From assembly GCA_021432635.1 (NCBI GenBank), contig MU270078.1:186001-250000 (forward strand): a DNA stretch of 64,000 nt, given 5' to 3'. The translations under genes and the position numbers were made by a program. How positions within the stretch are numbered: position 1 is the stretch's first letter; the number at the start of each line of letters is the position of its first letter. Positions 20,474 to 31,936 of the stretch are shown in pieces. The notes under the pieces are model-generated. The model saw only the letters and a list, made by a program, of their open reading frames with translations, was not told the DNA's origin and searched no databases. Source of the DNA: Thozetella sp. PMI_491. Lineage: Eukaryota; Ascomycota; Sordariomycetes; Chaetosphaeriales; Chaetosphaeriaceae.

Positions 20474-22474
20474 CTATAAACGGCTAATATACCCGATGGT
20501 ATGACCGGAGAGGTAAACCCAAAACGTAAAGCTAAATATCGAGACTATTTGCCATACCAATTCGCTCTCCCTTAGTGTGATCTGAATATTAACGTCTTGA
20601 AAATAAAATAAAAGTAGGTCGAAAATATAAACTAGAAGATACTGAGACGCGCCGCATATGTTGGCAAATATAACGGGCAGATAACCTCCCGGTAGCGCAG
20701 GAACATCTATCAAATAGACCATCAATGTGACGGATACGAAATAACGCACAGACGACCAAATAGGAATGAAGGGCGACCAATCAATTCGATTGCCGGCCTG
20801 AAGAACAACCAGCTGCAGCCATCGGAGGCAATGCATTGGTCTCATAGACAAATGAACACCATGCAGATTCACAGCGTGGAAATTTGGGCCGTGTCCTGCC
20901 TTGCGCCCGAGAGTGACGAAAATCCTTAGGCTCCCAGCCTTCAAACCCAAGAGATTCGAGGACCAAGACTTTAGACGATGTTGTGGTGTATCGAGTTGGG
21001 ATATCTCCGCAACTGGGCATCTCAGCGGCCCTCTTTCGAAGCGAAGCAAAATGTCGCCAGATCCATGGTCCCTTGGAACCCTAACTTGAATAATTGTCCC
21101 GGTGTCGTCGTATCTTATAGTGTTGTTTTCCTTATCCCAAGCAGACGAGGGCACAACCTCTAGCAAACGAGGGCTAAGGCTAGAGGACTGAATGGAAATA
21201 ATTTGCTTGTTGTAGTCAACGTCTTGCCTCCCGAATGCAAGCATATTGATGTTCCTGCGCGGCACTCTGGAGACCCGTTCTTTACGAACAAGTCGAGGCT
21301 TGGCCACGTCCAAGAACTGGTCAGAAGTGCCGGAACCAGCGGCCCATGGATGCTTGCTAATTCGACAGTACCGGGAGCCTTTCCTCTTCACTGGAATCGC
21401 GACGAGAGAAGAAATATCGTTTGCGGGTCGACAGTTCAGCGTGACAAGCTCTAAGTTAGAATCTTTGGTTTGTTTCATACCCATGATTACCGCGCCGATT
21501 GCAGTGATTGGCTTCGGGTGGCATTCTGTCACAGGAATTTGGGTATGTATGCCAGTGCTTTTCATCTCCAAGGGAAAGTCGACTCTGCCCTCAAAGGATC
21601 TGCAACGGACGATATTGCTGCAGCCCCTAAACGCGGATGGTCCGTCGGCTAAGACCCCAATGAGCGACCAGCCCGGTTCCGTAACGTCCCAGTCTTGGCT
21701 GGAAGTTTCCTCTTGCAGGTGAGAGTATCCCCAAGCGAAGATTGACTGATCTTCGGATTGTTTCATAATCGCTTCTTGTAGGCGGAAGAACGCCTGTTTG
21801 CCGCCCTCGCCATAAATTGGTGGTATGTTGACGTCAAAAATACCCAAAAGACTGTAAGCTATGTCTTCTGCTCTTGTCGTGACTCTGTTCGCAGCCCATG
21901 ACATCCTCTGGGCAATGCTAGCGCCACTTAAGGGCTCACCACAGAGATATCGTTCAGGGATATTTGTGATGGAGGACAAGATTTTGCGGAGGCCCCACTT
22001 AGATCCTATCAAATCCCAGGATTTTGAGAAAAACAGAAGGTCGCGTGGTGCCAGCAACTCTTGCAGGGTCCAGCCACGAGCAAACCACTCGCTTCTGCAA
22101 AACTGAGAACCCTGATCGTGAGAAACATCGTCCACGTCATACAGATAGGCGTAGCATATCCCAGCTCTCCGGTAGCAATTAAACATGGAGTTCAGGTTCT
22201 CAGAGAGCTCGGCGCTACTCGTTTTGTCGATACAGCAAGTGTCTACCCATGCATACTGAAATGGGGGGTGGAGTGCATTGAAGCCGGTGATGCGGAGTCG
22301 AGCACAAAACTCTTGAATCTTGAGATAGCCCCGTTGGTTCTGACCGAGGCCACTTCGTAACTGATGCATAGATATTTCCTCGTCCTCCCATCGATGGGAT
22401 AGAATAGCGTAACTCGGGATGGAGTCGCCGACGTACTCCTTCAATTCCAATGTTTCAGTGTCCAGGAGATACAT
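20474..22474 (-). CDS. HET-domain protein (heterokaryon incompatibility type)
   Basis: An intronless 666-aa protein. The N-terminal third is a HET domain, the TIR-like module that triggers cell death in fungal incompatibility: YAILSHRWEDEEISM, then YAWVDTCCIDK, CYAYLYDVDD and WFARGWTLQELLAP appear in family order, followed by EDIAYSLLGIFDVNIPPIYGEG. The middle (about 300-530) is unassigned. The C terminus has three to four hydrophobic stretches (FVSVTLMVYLIDVPAL, LLVYIFDLLLFYF, IVSIFSFTFWVYL), so the protein may be membrane-tethered. This is the HET-E/HET-6-like layout without NACHT or WD repeats. Whether it takes part in recognition is unknown. Confidence 0.9.
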   Translation of the reverse strand: MYLLDTETLELKEYVGDSIPSYAILSHRWEDEEISMHQLRSGLGQNQRGYLKIQEFCARLRITGFNALHPPFQYAWVDTCCIDKTSSAELSENLNSMFNCYRRAGICYAYLYDVDDVSHDQGSQFCRSEWFARGWTLQELLAPRDLLFFSKSWDLIGSKWGLRKILSSITNIPERYLCGEPLSGASIAQRMSWAANRVTTRAEDIAYSLLGIFDVNIPPIYGEGGKQAFFRLQEAIMKQSEDQSIFAWGYSHLQEETSSQDWDVTEPGWSLIGVLADGPSAFRGCSNIVRCRSFEGRVDFPLEMKSTGIHTQIPVTECHPKPITAIGAVIMGMKQTKDSNLELVTLNCRPANDISSLVAIPVKRKGSRYCRISKHPWAAGSGTSDQFLDVAKPRLVRKERVSRVPRRNINMLAFGRQDVDYNKQIISIQSSSLSPRLLEVVPSSAWDKENNTIRYDDTGTIIQVRVPRDHGSGDILLRFERGPLRCPVAEISQLDTPQHRLKSWSSNLLGLKAGSLRIFVTLGRKAGHGPNFHAVNLHGVHLSMRPMHCLRWLQLVVLQAGNRIDWSPFIPIWSSVRYFVSVTLMVYLIDVPALPGGYLPVIFANICGASQYLLVYIFDLLLFYFQDVNIQITLRESELVWQIVSIFSFTFWVYLSGHTIGYISRL

Positions 22475-24062
22475 GTTGATAACTGATTGAACCGAAACCA
22501 GAAAAAGGAAAGGAGTATGCGGAGGCAGTAGTGGCTACTTGGTCCTCCTAGAAACAGCTCCCGAAGGCTGGAAGAGTGTTTCTCAGAAGAAGAGGAAGCA
22601 GGACAAATCGAAAATCGCTTCTCAAGGCTGCCTCCGGATCTCAAACAGTACAATACAGCCCCTGTTTGTTCGTCAGCACGTGCGAAAGAGCACGGGCCAC
22701 CAAGATATCTACCGAAAAAAACAACCGTTCTAGAACGAAGCAAGGCTTAAAAATTATTACAAAAAAAATTCATTGGAGATGATAGTAGTATTAACCTGTT
22801 GGGATGAAGTTATCGCTATTAGAAAGGGTGGATATCCTGCGAACCTGCCAAATTCGACCAGGGCCGTGGAGTTAAGTAACCCGCCAACAAACATGTAGGG
22901 GGTGGATTGTATGTGCGGCGCAGCAGAACTCTCGTCTCAGCCCTTGTTTCACTCACTTTGGTCCCAGTAGCCCAGTTTGTATCGGGCGAGCTACAAGGAT
23001 GAGTTCTACGCTGCAGCTCCCGGAGAAGGTAGTGTATGTGCGGATGTATGTTGCCATCTCATCCACCCACCAAAGCGCAGACCAAATTTATATACATACC
23101 AGCTTTTTAAATTCAACATCTCCGTTCCTAACAGTTCTCTAGTTAAAGTTTGGAATTGATGCAGACCATGTTGTGAGAAATACCTCCAGTGGGAGAAATA
23201 ACAAAGAGTGACAACACTCAACCATAATATAAAGCTGACATGAAGCACCTGCTGTATATATGATAATAGCCAGTGTCCTCTCGCATGAACGGACAGTCTT
23301 TTGCCATTTGAGACAAGTCGGCATAGCAAAATCCATCAGCAATAATAGATCGGAATGATACACGCTGTAAAAATGCTAGCGACCTTCCAATGTATCCTTT
23401 CGGTTGTGGTAAGGATGGCGTAGTCCCAGGCGAAACAGTGACAAGCCCCTAAAATAACCGAGCCGGCAGCAAAGCCGATATCCTCGCAGTGAACGTGCCA
23501 AAAGTGAAGTTTGAAGTTCATCGTATACACAATACATCGGTGTTGTATAACTCGGCGGGAATGGTTGCTTCGGGTTTGCGTGCTTCGGCGTTTTGGAGGC
23601 CGTTCTCGAAAAGCCATACCAGTTCAGCCACAATAGATGGCTTTTTCATCCAAACTTAGTGGCCTGCTTGTCCAAATCTCGGTGGAGGTCTCCAGCAAAA
23701 GGGAGTTATATAGTTTCAAAGGTATAGGCTGAAAGGGACAGTACGATTTCCTTAGGAAGCGGAAGATTAGCTGTATTTCGCCCTCTCTAGCTTAACCGCT
23801 AGTTAGACGTATATTTCCTCCCTAGCTTGTAAATGCTGGAGTGGGTAGACTCTTTCAATCATTACCACGCCTTATTTGTGGTCGTATTCTTCTTATATCT
23901 TAATTCTTACTATTGAGTTGTTTAAAGAACGTATGGGTGAGATCTTGGCACATCAGCTGGACTATGAGAGTATGAGTCCATTTTAAGATGCTTACACGTG
24001 AGGAAGCGAGTTCGCAGTGTTTGTGCCCCTTGGCAGTCTTTGGTTACCTATTCCCCCCAATC
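22475..24062. other. Intergenic region, HET gene to first sulfatase
   Basis: Holds the HET promoter at the left and a decayed membrane-protein segment at 23139-23617. The part from 23650 to 24060 is AT-rich without recognisable coding sequence. Confidence 0.5.
23139..23617 (-). pseudogene. Relic of a fungal multi-pass membrane protein (C-terminal part)
   Basis: Two reading frames on the minus strand carry hydrophobic protein resembling the C-terminal region of an uncharacterised fungal membrane family. The first has FAAGSVILGACHCFAWDYA, then TTTERIHWKVASIFTACIIP. The second has IIIYTAGASCQLYIMVECCH, then LPLEVFLTTWSASIPNF, followed by a stop. The expected join needs an intron or frame change near 23340-23365, and no upstream exon with a start was found. 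It is more likely a truncated relic than a gene. Confidence 0.4.
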
Positions 24063-26143
24063 CTATGTCCAGTCTTCCCAGGTGGCCTCACGAACATACT
24101 GCGCCTTTTCATCTGATGCATTGGTACCGAATATTCCAGGATACAATACACCCTCGTAAGCCAAAATGTTCCCTGCACTACAAGCGGTGAAGCTGACCTT
24201 TGGCTGGCTTGTATAGAACTGATCGTACTTAGAGGCCATCGCATCCTTGATATTTTTCACATTTCCTACTGGGTGTAATGTGTCCCATGGCCGCGTGCAC
24301 ACCTTGCCGCTGCAACTTTTGAGGGTCATGAGTAATGCATCAATGCGGTGTGTGAGTTTCTTTATCTCCCATCCCGCAATTGTAGCCAGTGAGTCGTAGA
24401 GATTGTTCATTTGGTATGGATCGACCTATTTAATCTCAGTATAGGTCTCGAGACTCAAGGTATTGAATAAAGAACGACCTACGGTCATGTCGTACAGTTC
24501 GTGCTCATTGGTGCACCAAACAGTGTACATGAGATTGTACTCTTTACCCACTATGCGAACTGTCTTGTAGGTGTTGTTTGCCCCCTTCACTGTAAACTCT
24601 GTTAGTAATCTCTAATGTGGTCAAGGACTGTCAGGCATGGATCACACACGTCCATCGCCAGTAACTTGGCCTGGCGCTGAGATCAGCCCGCTGCCTGTAC
24701 CAGAGTATTTCCCCTCTAAGCCACCGTCACCCCAAAACTCTATATTGACCTGCTCGCTCTTTCCCTGGCTTTTGATGCTAGGTATGAAAGGTATCGGTTC
24801 GCCATCAAAGTCGTCCAGTAGTGGTATGCCGGCGAGCTCAAAGATGGTGGGTAGGATATCGGTGTGTGACGTGGCATAGTCGACCACCTTGCCCTTGGGG
24901 ACATCTGGACCACGCACAAAGAATGGAACATTGATATCCTCTTCAATATTACAAGTCTTTCCGGGTGGTAGGCGGTGTTGCCCCAGATGGAATCCGTTAT
25001 CTGACGTGTAGATGATGTATGTGTTGTCCATGATGTCAGGGTGGGCATGCAGCCAGGTGAAAACTCCTTCTATCAAATCGTCAACCGCTTGAAGAGCCTG
25101 CAATCGTTTCCGATAGAAATCATCGTTATAAGCAACAAAAGTCTCGTTCTGCTTCGCCAAGGTCTTGATCCAGCTCGCGCTGCTCGACTAGGTGACTATC
25201 AGTTTCGAGCGAAAAGCATGCGTTTGGAGGAAGAAAGACTTACCACGTTGGGATTGAAGTTCGGTGTTCTGGGCACCTTAACGTCTGGGAAGAGATCTTT
25301 GTGCCGGTCGGCAGGGACTGGCGCATAGAACCCTACTCCCGTGTCCGTTGGTATTGTCTCCCCATGAGGCCCGATTGGTGTTATTCCCAGGAAGAATGGC
25401 CCACCAGCGACGGCTGCTTCATCGAGAAACCCAAGAGCTTTGGAGGCAATCAGATCTGTCGAGTATACCCCTGGGTTGCTGACTGGGGGGTCCCGGTTGC
25501 GCTGGGTCGTACAATTGTAATATATGTACGTTCCGGGGTCAATCAAAACTTGATGAATCGTCAGCCGCTAGAACCTTTATTTGACTCTGATCGTAGAATG
25601 CTAACAGTCGCTACCGTTCCACCCCGCTGGAAACGGGTTATTATAGGTTGTCGTTGAGTGACTATTCATGAGTTTTCCAGTGTAGTACGTGTTGTAGCCT
25701 GCACCCTGGAGATAGACAGGGAGATATCGCTCGTTCCATCCGTTCTGTACGAAACCGAGATATCCACCTAATCATGACATGAGATCGCTTCGTTTACCAC
25801 TAATCAATGTTTAGTTTTGGGAGAACTTACCGTACGGCAACGATAGAGCTGTCACGTTGGTATTGTGAGCGGCCTTTCCGGTGAGTAGCGACACCCTCGA
25901 AGGACAGCACTGAGAGACGGTGCAGAAGTGTCGGCTGAAGAACGTGCCTTCGTTTACGAAATGCTTTTGAAGAGCTGGTTGATAGTCAATCGAGTTCATG
26001 CGCAAGTCTTGGTCATCTGTCATGATATATATGAAGTTAGGCTTGCTAGTACCTGTCGGTTTTGAGCAGGCCGCAGAAGCATGGCTGTTGCCAAGGGCGA
26101 GCAAGAGGCCCAAGTGCAGGACCCACAAAGACGAAAACATCAT
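24063..26143 (-). CDS. Secreted arylsulfatase (type I sulfatase)
   Basis: Hydrolyses sulfate esters, probably outside the cell. Six exons (26143-25831, 25767-25606, 25548-25244, 25187-24650, 24598-24483, 24425-24063) give 598 aa. A signal peptide (MMFSSLWVLHLGLLLALG) leads to IYIMTDDQD, whose Asp pair binds calcium. The sulfatase signature CCPSRVSLLTG is complete: Cys79 would be converted to formylglycine. TSDNGFHLGQHR and the following GKT supply further metal and substrate ligands. No formylglycine-generating enzyme is visible in this window. The gene diverges from the arylsulfotransferase across a 521-bp gap, so both may share control. Confidence 0.92.
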
Positions 26144-26664
26144 GAGGGTCGAGCTGACGCAAGAAATCTGTCGTTAGGAAAAGGCCGAGCCATTTACTGG
26201 CAGTCCTCGGCACCTGATCACCCACAATATATACCCTTGGCACGGCACTGATCCGGAACAACTGGCGTAATTGGCAGCCATTCTGCTAATTCTTAGCGTT
26301 AGTGCTATATGCTATGGCGGGGGTTACGCACGGAGCGCCGAATGGTACTCCGTAAATCTGGGGTCAATTTCGCGGGGCAGGAAAATAGCGCAAAAACTAA
26401 GTAGTAAACCCAGCCAACTATGGGGCAACAGTTCGGCACGGGAATGCGAATACTACACCGCAATTTTTCATGGGACATGGACTTTGGAGAGGGACCGGAA
26501 AGTGGACTCTAACTTGGATAGGCAATCAGACCTATCCTCAAGTAGTGCTCCGCCCCGACGAGTAGTTCGCCCACTTAGATAAAAAATATCTCGTAGGAAC
26601 TTCGCATTCATGCTCGTCTCCTCGCGGTTACGATTATTGTTGCCTTCGTTCCGAGTCAAGTTCC
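26144..26664. promoter_or_regulatory. Shared divergent promoter of arylsulfatase and arylsulfotransferase
   Basis: The 521 bp separate two divergent start codons. On the minus side TATATA at 26228-26233 lies about 85 bp before the sulfatase ATG. The rest has no gene. A common regulator could drive both genes from here; that is inference from layout. Confidence 0.5.
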
Positions 26665-28277
26665 ATGCTGAGTTCGATCCTATCCTTTATCGCCGCAGGA
26701 GTGGCTTGCGCTGCTGCCCAGAGTAGTAGCATCACGGGGACTGCGTCCGAGGCTACGTCGAGCCTATGGCCATACCAAACTTTTGTCTCCGAGCCCAACT
26801 TGAGGCCGCCAATTATTGAACTCAATAAGGCTGGTACCACTAGCCCCGGACACATCATATTTTCTCAGTCCGGTAGTGTTGGCGCCGAGGAAGCGGGCCT
26901 GATCATGACAGATGATGGCGAACTCCTTTGGAATTCGGATCCTAATGCACCAGCGATGTCCACCCTGACCCCATTTCTACTGGATGGCAAAAGGGTTCTG
27001 GCATATTGGACCGGGGTCTCCATAAACGCCAGGGGCGATGACTACGGGAGGGTGACTATAATTGACGACACTTACCGATCTTTGTATAATGTTACCCTAA
27101 CGGATACGGACCTGTTTTACTCTGGTGTGTACGAGTCACTACTAAATTCTCACGAGACATATATAACCTCCTACGGAACTTTTGTTGGCATCTCTTACGA
27201 CCCCATTCCATTCGACCTGTCCCCAGTAGGCGGTCCGACGGAAGGCTGGCTTCGGGATGGTGTCATTTACGAAATTGACATAAAGACCAACAAGGTGCTG
27301 TTCAAGTGGAGGGCTTCGGAGCACATCTCAATAACTCGATCTCATGATCCGAGAAACTCTGTTCGAGGAGGGTTTGGCAATGCTTCAGACAGTGCCTGGG
27401 ACTACATTCACCTCAACGCTGTCTCAGATTTCGAAGATGGCTACATTGTCTCGGCTCGCCATACATTCGATGCCATCTACATTGACAGATCGACGGGTAA
27501 CATTGTCTGGAGAGTACAGGTAATTGCTCCTTATCACTGAAATGAGTTCCCACATGCTAAACTAGTCGTAATTAGGGCGAGGACGGTGGCGATTTCAATC
27601 TCGATCCTAAGGCTGTCTATCGCTGGCAACATGATATCCGACTGGAGCGGTCAAACGGGGAGCTTTTTATGCATCTCCATGATAACGAGAACAACTACAG
27701 CGCCCCATTCAATGCAACCACCGGAAAGTTGATTAGACTGGACATTGAAGCAAAATCAGCCACGTTAGCCCAGATCTACAACCCTGACGAGAGACTCCAA
27801 GCCTCGTCCGGAGGTTCATTCCAGCGCCTCTCCAACGACAACGTCTTCATGTACTTTGGCAGCCAACCCGTAATGAAGGAATTCAGCAATGCTGGCGATA
27901 TCCACCTCTCCTACCGCTTTGGCCCTTCAGACTCCCCGACCAACCCAGGGGTAGGCGCATATCGAGCATTCAAAGCAGAGTGGAAGGGCTATCCAACGAC
28001 AAAGCCAGCAATCGCTGCCTGCAAGAACGCCAATGGGACAGTGAACGTCTATATGAGCTGGAATGGTGCCACGGAAGTCAATGGCTGGAGTGTTTACAGT
28101 GGGAACGCGTGCAGACAATTGCAAGCAGTTCAGAAGAACATCAAGAAGACACATTTCGAGACCGTGACAACTATACAGTCCGGGAAGTATGTGCAGGTCG
28201 AGGCATTGGGCGGATGCCGCAATAAAGACGAAACGCGGCGCTCCGTCGTACTACCTGTCAAGGGTTTCTGTACATAA
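26665..28277 (+). CDS. Secreted arylsulfotransferase-family protein (ASST, Arylsulfotran_2)
   Basis: Two exons (26665-27519, 27576-28277) give 518 aa. A signal peptide (MLSSILSFIAAGVACAAAQ) is followed by the fungal ASST N-terminal pattern YQTFVSEPNLRPPIIEL and SPGHIIFSQSG, then AGLIMTDDGELLWNS. The centre has SAWDYIHLNAVSDFEDGYIV and NIVWRVQ|GEDGGDFNLD, then YRWQHDIRLE and MHLHDNENN, the conserved beta-propeller His-containing loops. Bacterial ASST moves sulfate from one phenol to another without PAPS; the fungal branch is little studied and activity is inferred from homology. Its position between two arylsulfatases is notable. Confidence 0.88.
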
Positions 28278-29733
28278 TGTGTATAGCTCCGGTAGTGGCA
28301 TCCGATAATATCTACTAAATCCAACCTCCCATCTATGTCTTGCCAATCTTGTTGCCGAAACTCGGCAAGACCGGTGTCCTCGATCACTTAAAGTGCTGTG
28401 TATTACGCGCATAAATTGGTTACACGAGATAGCGCGTATGAGAAGTTCCGAATGTATTGTTTCGTGAAGAATTGAAGGGTAGACTGAGAGGCTTTTTTGG
28501 GCTAACACTCATCCTCCCTTCTCTAGCTTACCCCAAGATGTTATTTCTATGGGCAAGTAAAATAGCTAGTATTACACATCTATCAATTATGGGGATGGTA
28601 AGCCTGGCAACTGTTTTGAATAGTCGATCGCTTGAGGCGAGATGGAGCACGATGTTTGGGCCGGCTAGTGGTATTAGCTCGTTCGGTTTACGCCGAGATT
28701 TCCGGCCTGGCCTATTGCTAAAGAATCACTGTTAAACAATACTGGTAAGATGACTTCAATCAAGTATGTACGTGAGCTGGAAATCTAAAGATAGGTGAAG
28801 TGGCTTCCTTCTTTCAATGGTAGAGTAGGCGGATGTAGCGATGAAAAACGGCAGGTGCCCCGATGGATACTACGGCGTAGTTCTATGTACGCACATCCTA
28901 TTACGCTATCCTAGTCAGTCTCGCCAAAGACTCCGAACAGAGTTGGCACTACCCCAGCTTCCGGAACCCACTCTCCTGTGTCTCCCCCACCGGCTTTCTG
29001 GCGGGGAAGTGGAGGGGAGGTGAAAAGATCCCCCCCCGCCCGGATCGGTACGTGCCGACATCCGAGCCAATACTTGACAGCTCAGAAAGCAGGCCCGGGT
29101 GCGCAAACACTTGCCACGTATGCCCAATAAGTATTATTATACTCCTGGACCGAGTGAGCCAGCTGCCAAGCTGTCGCTAAGAATACCTAAATCTCGGATG
29201 GATCTTGGGGTGCAGATCTTCGGCCACGCGGGACAGGTGATAATGAACCGAAAATTTAATGAACCGACCACGTACCGAGCCGATCATTCCGCCTGATCCA
29301 TATTGGTAGCCTAACCTGTAATCACTTACCTGTATAGGTAATACACCGGAGTTGGCTTGGGCGTTCCAATATTTCTCTGCTCGTCTTTAGGTGTTTCTTG
29401 GGGCCAAAAGGGTTACGCGATAAATAGAATTAAAAAGAAACACCACAATACCTTGGTTTCTAAAGAGTCTAGATACCAATGTGGAGCTAAGCGGCACTCG
29501 CCGCCCGAGGAAATTTCGTTCCTGTAACTGGGTTGTCCAAAAGATGGTGGAGTTGGTCGTAGACAGTCGCGAAATTACACACTGATGTTTTTTAACTCTG
29601 TGACCACCGACGGTCACTCCGGTTTGAGTTATTATCACCGGGAGTATTGTTTAATGCTCGGTTATCATTAAGCTATGGCTCTCAAGAGCACAAAAAAGCC
29701 CAGAGAGAGAGGTGTAAGTACCCCGCACTGTTT
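28278..29733. other. Convergent intergenic region between ASST and second sulfatase
   Basis: About 1.45 kb with the 3' flanks of both genes. A short C run lies near 29028-29035. No gene, clear repeat or relic was recognised. Confidence 0.45.
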
Positions 29734-31936
29734 TTAACTACTGGTAGTAGATGTGGTGTTCAGCTCATAGTCTGTGAGATATCTTGCTGTCTTCATGATC
29801 GTGTCAAGCGTGACGTATCTCTGATCCCAGCCTCCGGCAGGCACCGTGTTATTCGGAACAAACAATAACCCTCTGACATTCTTCGATTCATAGTTGTCGG
29901 TCGGCCCACGGAACTGAGACCCCAGAGATATCGACTCGGGCGGCCAGAAAGGCATCTCATTCCACGTTGCTTGGTAGGTCATGCACTCCTGGAATGCCAC
30001 AGTGGGAAATGAGTTGAAGAAAGAATCGTACTTCTGATCCAGGGCCTGTGCTAGGCTAGATATGACCGTGCCGTCGCCTGGCTGGATGTGCTTCCACAAA
30101 TCACGACAGCTGTCTGTCTCGCAACTTTTGCTACCCAAGAGGATGGCATTCAGTCGAGTGAGTACACGGTGTATCTGTGGGTCACTGCTGTCGGCCAAAT
30201 TATTAAGCTCCCAAGGGTCGGCCTGCAAGGTGTCAGTTAGTGAACTTGGTGGCACTGTGCTGGTCCACCCACTGTTGTGTTGAATAGCTCGGTTTGGTTA
30301 GTACACCACTTGGAGTAAAGCCACGATGCCCCTTCGGTAACTATGCGTAGTGTTTTGTAGCTGTTGTTGCTCCGACTCCCCTCTATAAAGGTCCACCCAG
30401 GGGCTTCTTGTCTACTGCCACCCCAGTACTCAACGTTGATGATCTCTTTGGTGTCGCCAGCACATTTGCTCGCCTTTTTAGTGGGATTATGCCATTGATC
30501 GAGGAGGCTGCGGCCGTCGAGGAAGGCAGGCCACTCTTCTTTGGCTAAACCGGCTATTTCAAGAAAGGTGGGTGCTAGATCTAGATGAGCGCTGGGGAGA
30601 CCCGAGGTTACATTCGCTGGGATGCCTGGTCCCCGGACGAAGAAAGGTAGGTTGGTGTCCTCGCGATACGGCGACGTCTTGCCGCCAAGATCTCTGTGAG
30701 TGGCAATGTGGAAGCCATTATCAGATGTGTAGATGACTTCAACACGTAAGTATAAATATCTTTGTGTTAAGCTTTGCCCTTTGGATTGGGACGTACCATA
30801 CGTATTGTTCAGGACACCCTTAGCGTCCAAAGATCCGATGACATCCTCAACAATATCATCCACCCCTTTCAAGGCCTGTAGCCGTCTCCGAAAGTGCAAG
30901 TCCCCTGTATCTAGTTGTGTTTGGTTCAGTAGCGGTAGTTGACCCCACCAAGAAGCCTTCTTTGACTGAAGCGTTTGATCCGCCGGATTAAAGTTTGCCA
31001 CCCTGACTAAAGTCGTCTCGGGAAAATCGTCGTAATACCGAGCAAGTGGAATTGGGGGCAGGTTGAGTTGGTCTTGGTCGTGAGGAGCTGTAGGAGCAAT
31101 GGTGAGGTAGAAAGGCTGGTTCAGTGCTGCCATATAGTCGAGCCGGGCAAGCCTACATATCTATCGTCAGCGACTGTCTCACCGGTAATCTGGTTGAGAC
31201 CTACGCCTTTGCCTTTAGCACATCTATCTGATGGTAACCTGGGAATGTGACAGGCCGAGCGCCGTTCTCTGACATAACCGGTCGGTTGTATTCGTATTGG
31301 TAGGGGTCGAGCTGCAAATCAGAGTTCAGCCAACCAGGCGTCGAGATGAATGCGTCGGAGACTTACAAGGATATCAGCATGGTCCCAGCCCCGAGGGGCT
31401 GGCCTGTCATAGTTGAAAATAGAGTAGCCATTCATCAACTTGCCCATGTCTAATTACGGATGAGCAGGACTTCTGCTTCTCTTTTCGGCCACCTTGATCT
31501 TACACTCAGTGTGGTAACCGGCCTTCTTCAGCCAGTGTGGTAGGTAGTCTTTGTCTTCCCCAGCCAATGTCCACTTGTCATAATTGCCCCTGCGCGACTT
31601 GTTAATAGATTATGGCGTCTCCCAAGGACCTCGCATCGCATACCCTGGTGCGTCAACGTTGGTAATATTCGTATTGTGAGCTGCTTGGCCACGGAGGAGC
31701 GATGCACGACTGGGACAACACTGCGATACGGTGGCGTAGTGATTACTGAAGAAGGTTCCCTTGTCTCGCATTAAGCTCAGCAGCCTTTCTTGATGATGTA
31801 TCGACCCGAGATGCAGGTCCTGATCATCGGTGAAAATGAAGACAATATTTGGCTTCTGGGAAGCTGTCGCCGACGAAGCCGAACAGCTTGCATATTGCAG
31901 GCCAAGTGTTAAGAGAAGGGCAACTGTAGATTTCAT
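29734..31936 (-). CDS. Second secreted arylsulfatase with a variant signature
   Basis: Seven exons (31936-31644, 31589-31504, 31449-31367, 31311-31205, 31152-30797, 30736-30273, 30222-29734) give 625 aa. A signal peptide (MKSTVALLLTLGLQYASCSA) precedes KPNIVFIFTDDQD. The signature is CCPSRASLLRG: the modified Cys73 and the CxPSR core are kept, but the Thr of the usual TG ending is Arg. YTSDNGFHIATHR stands where the first sulfatase has YTSDNGFHLGQHR. Both differences could change maturation or specificity. The protein is clearly related to the first sulfatase but has diverged, so the pair is not a recent duplication. Confidence 0.9.

Noticed and set aside
28457-28735. Open frame of 92 codons after the arylsulfotransferase
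   Set aside because: Begins within 3' flank, has no motif and no coding-like codon pattern.
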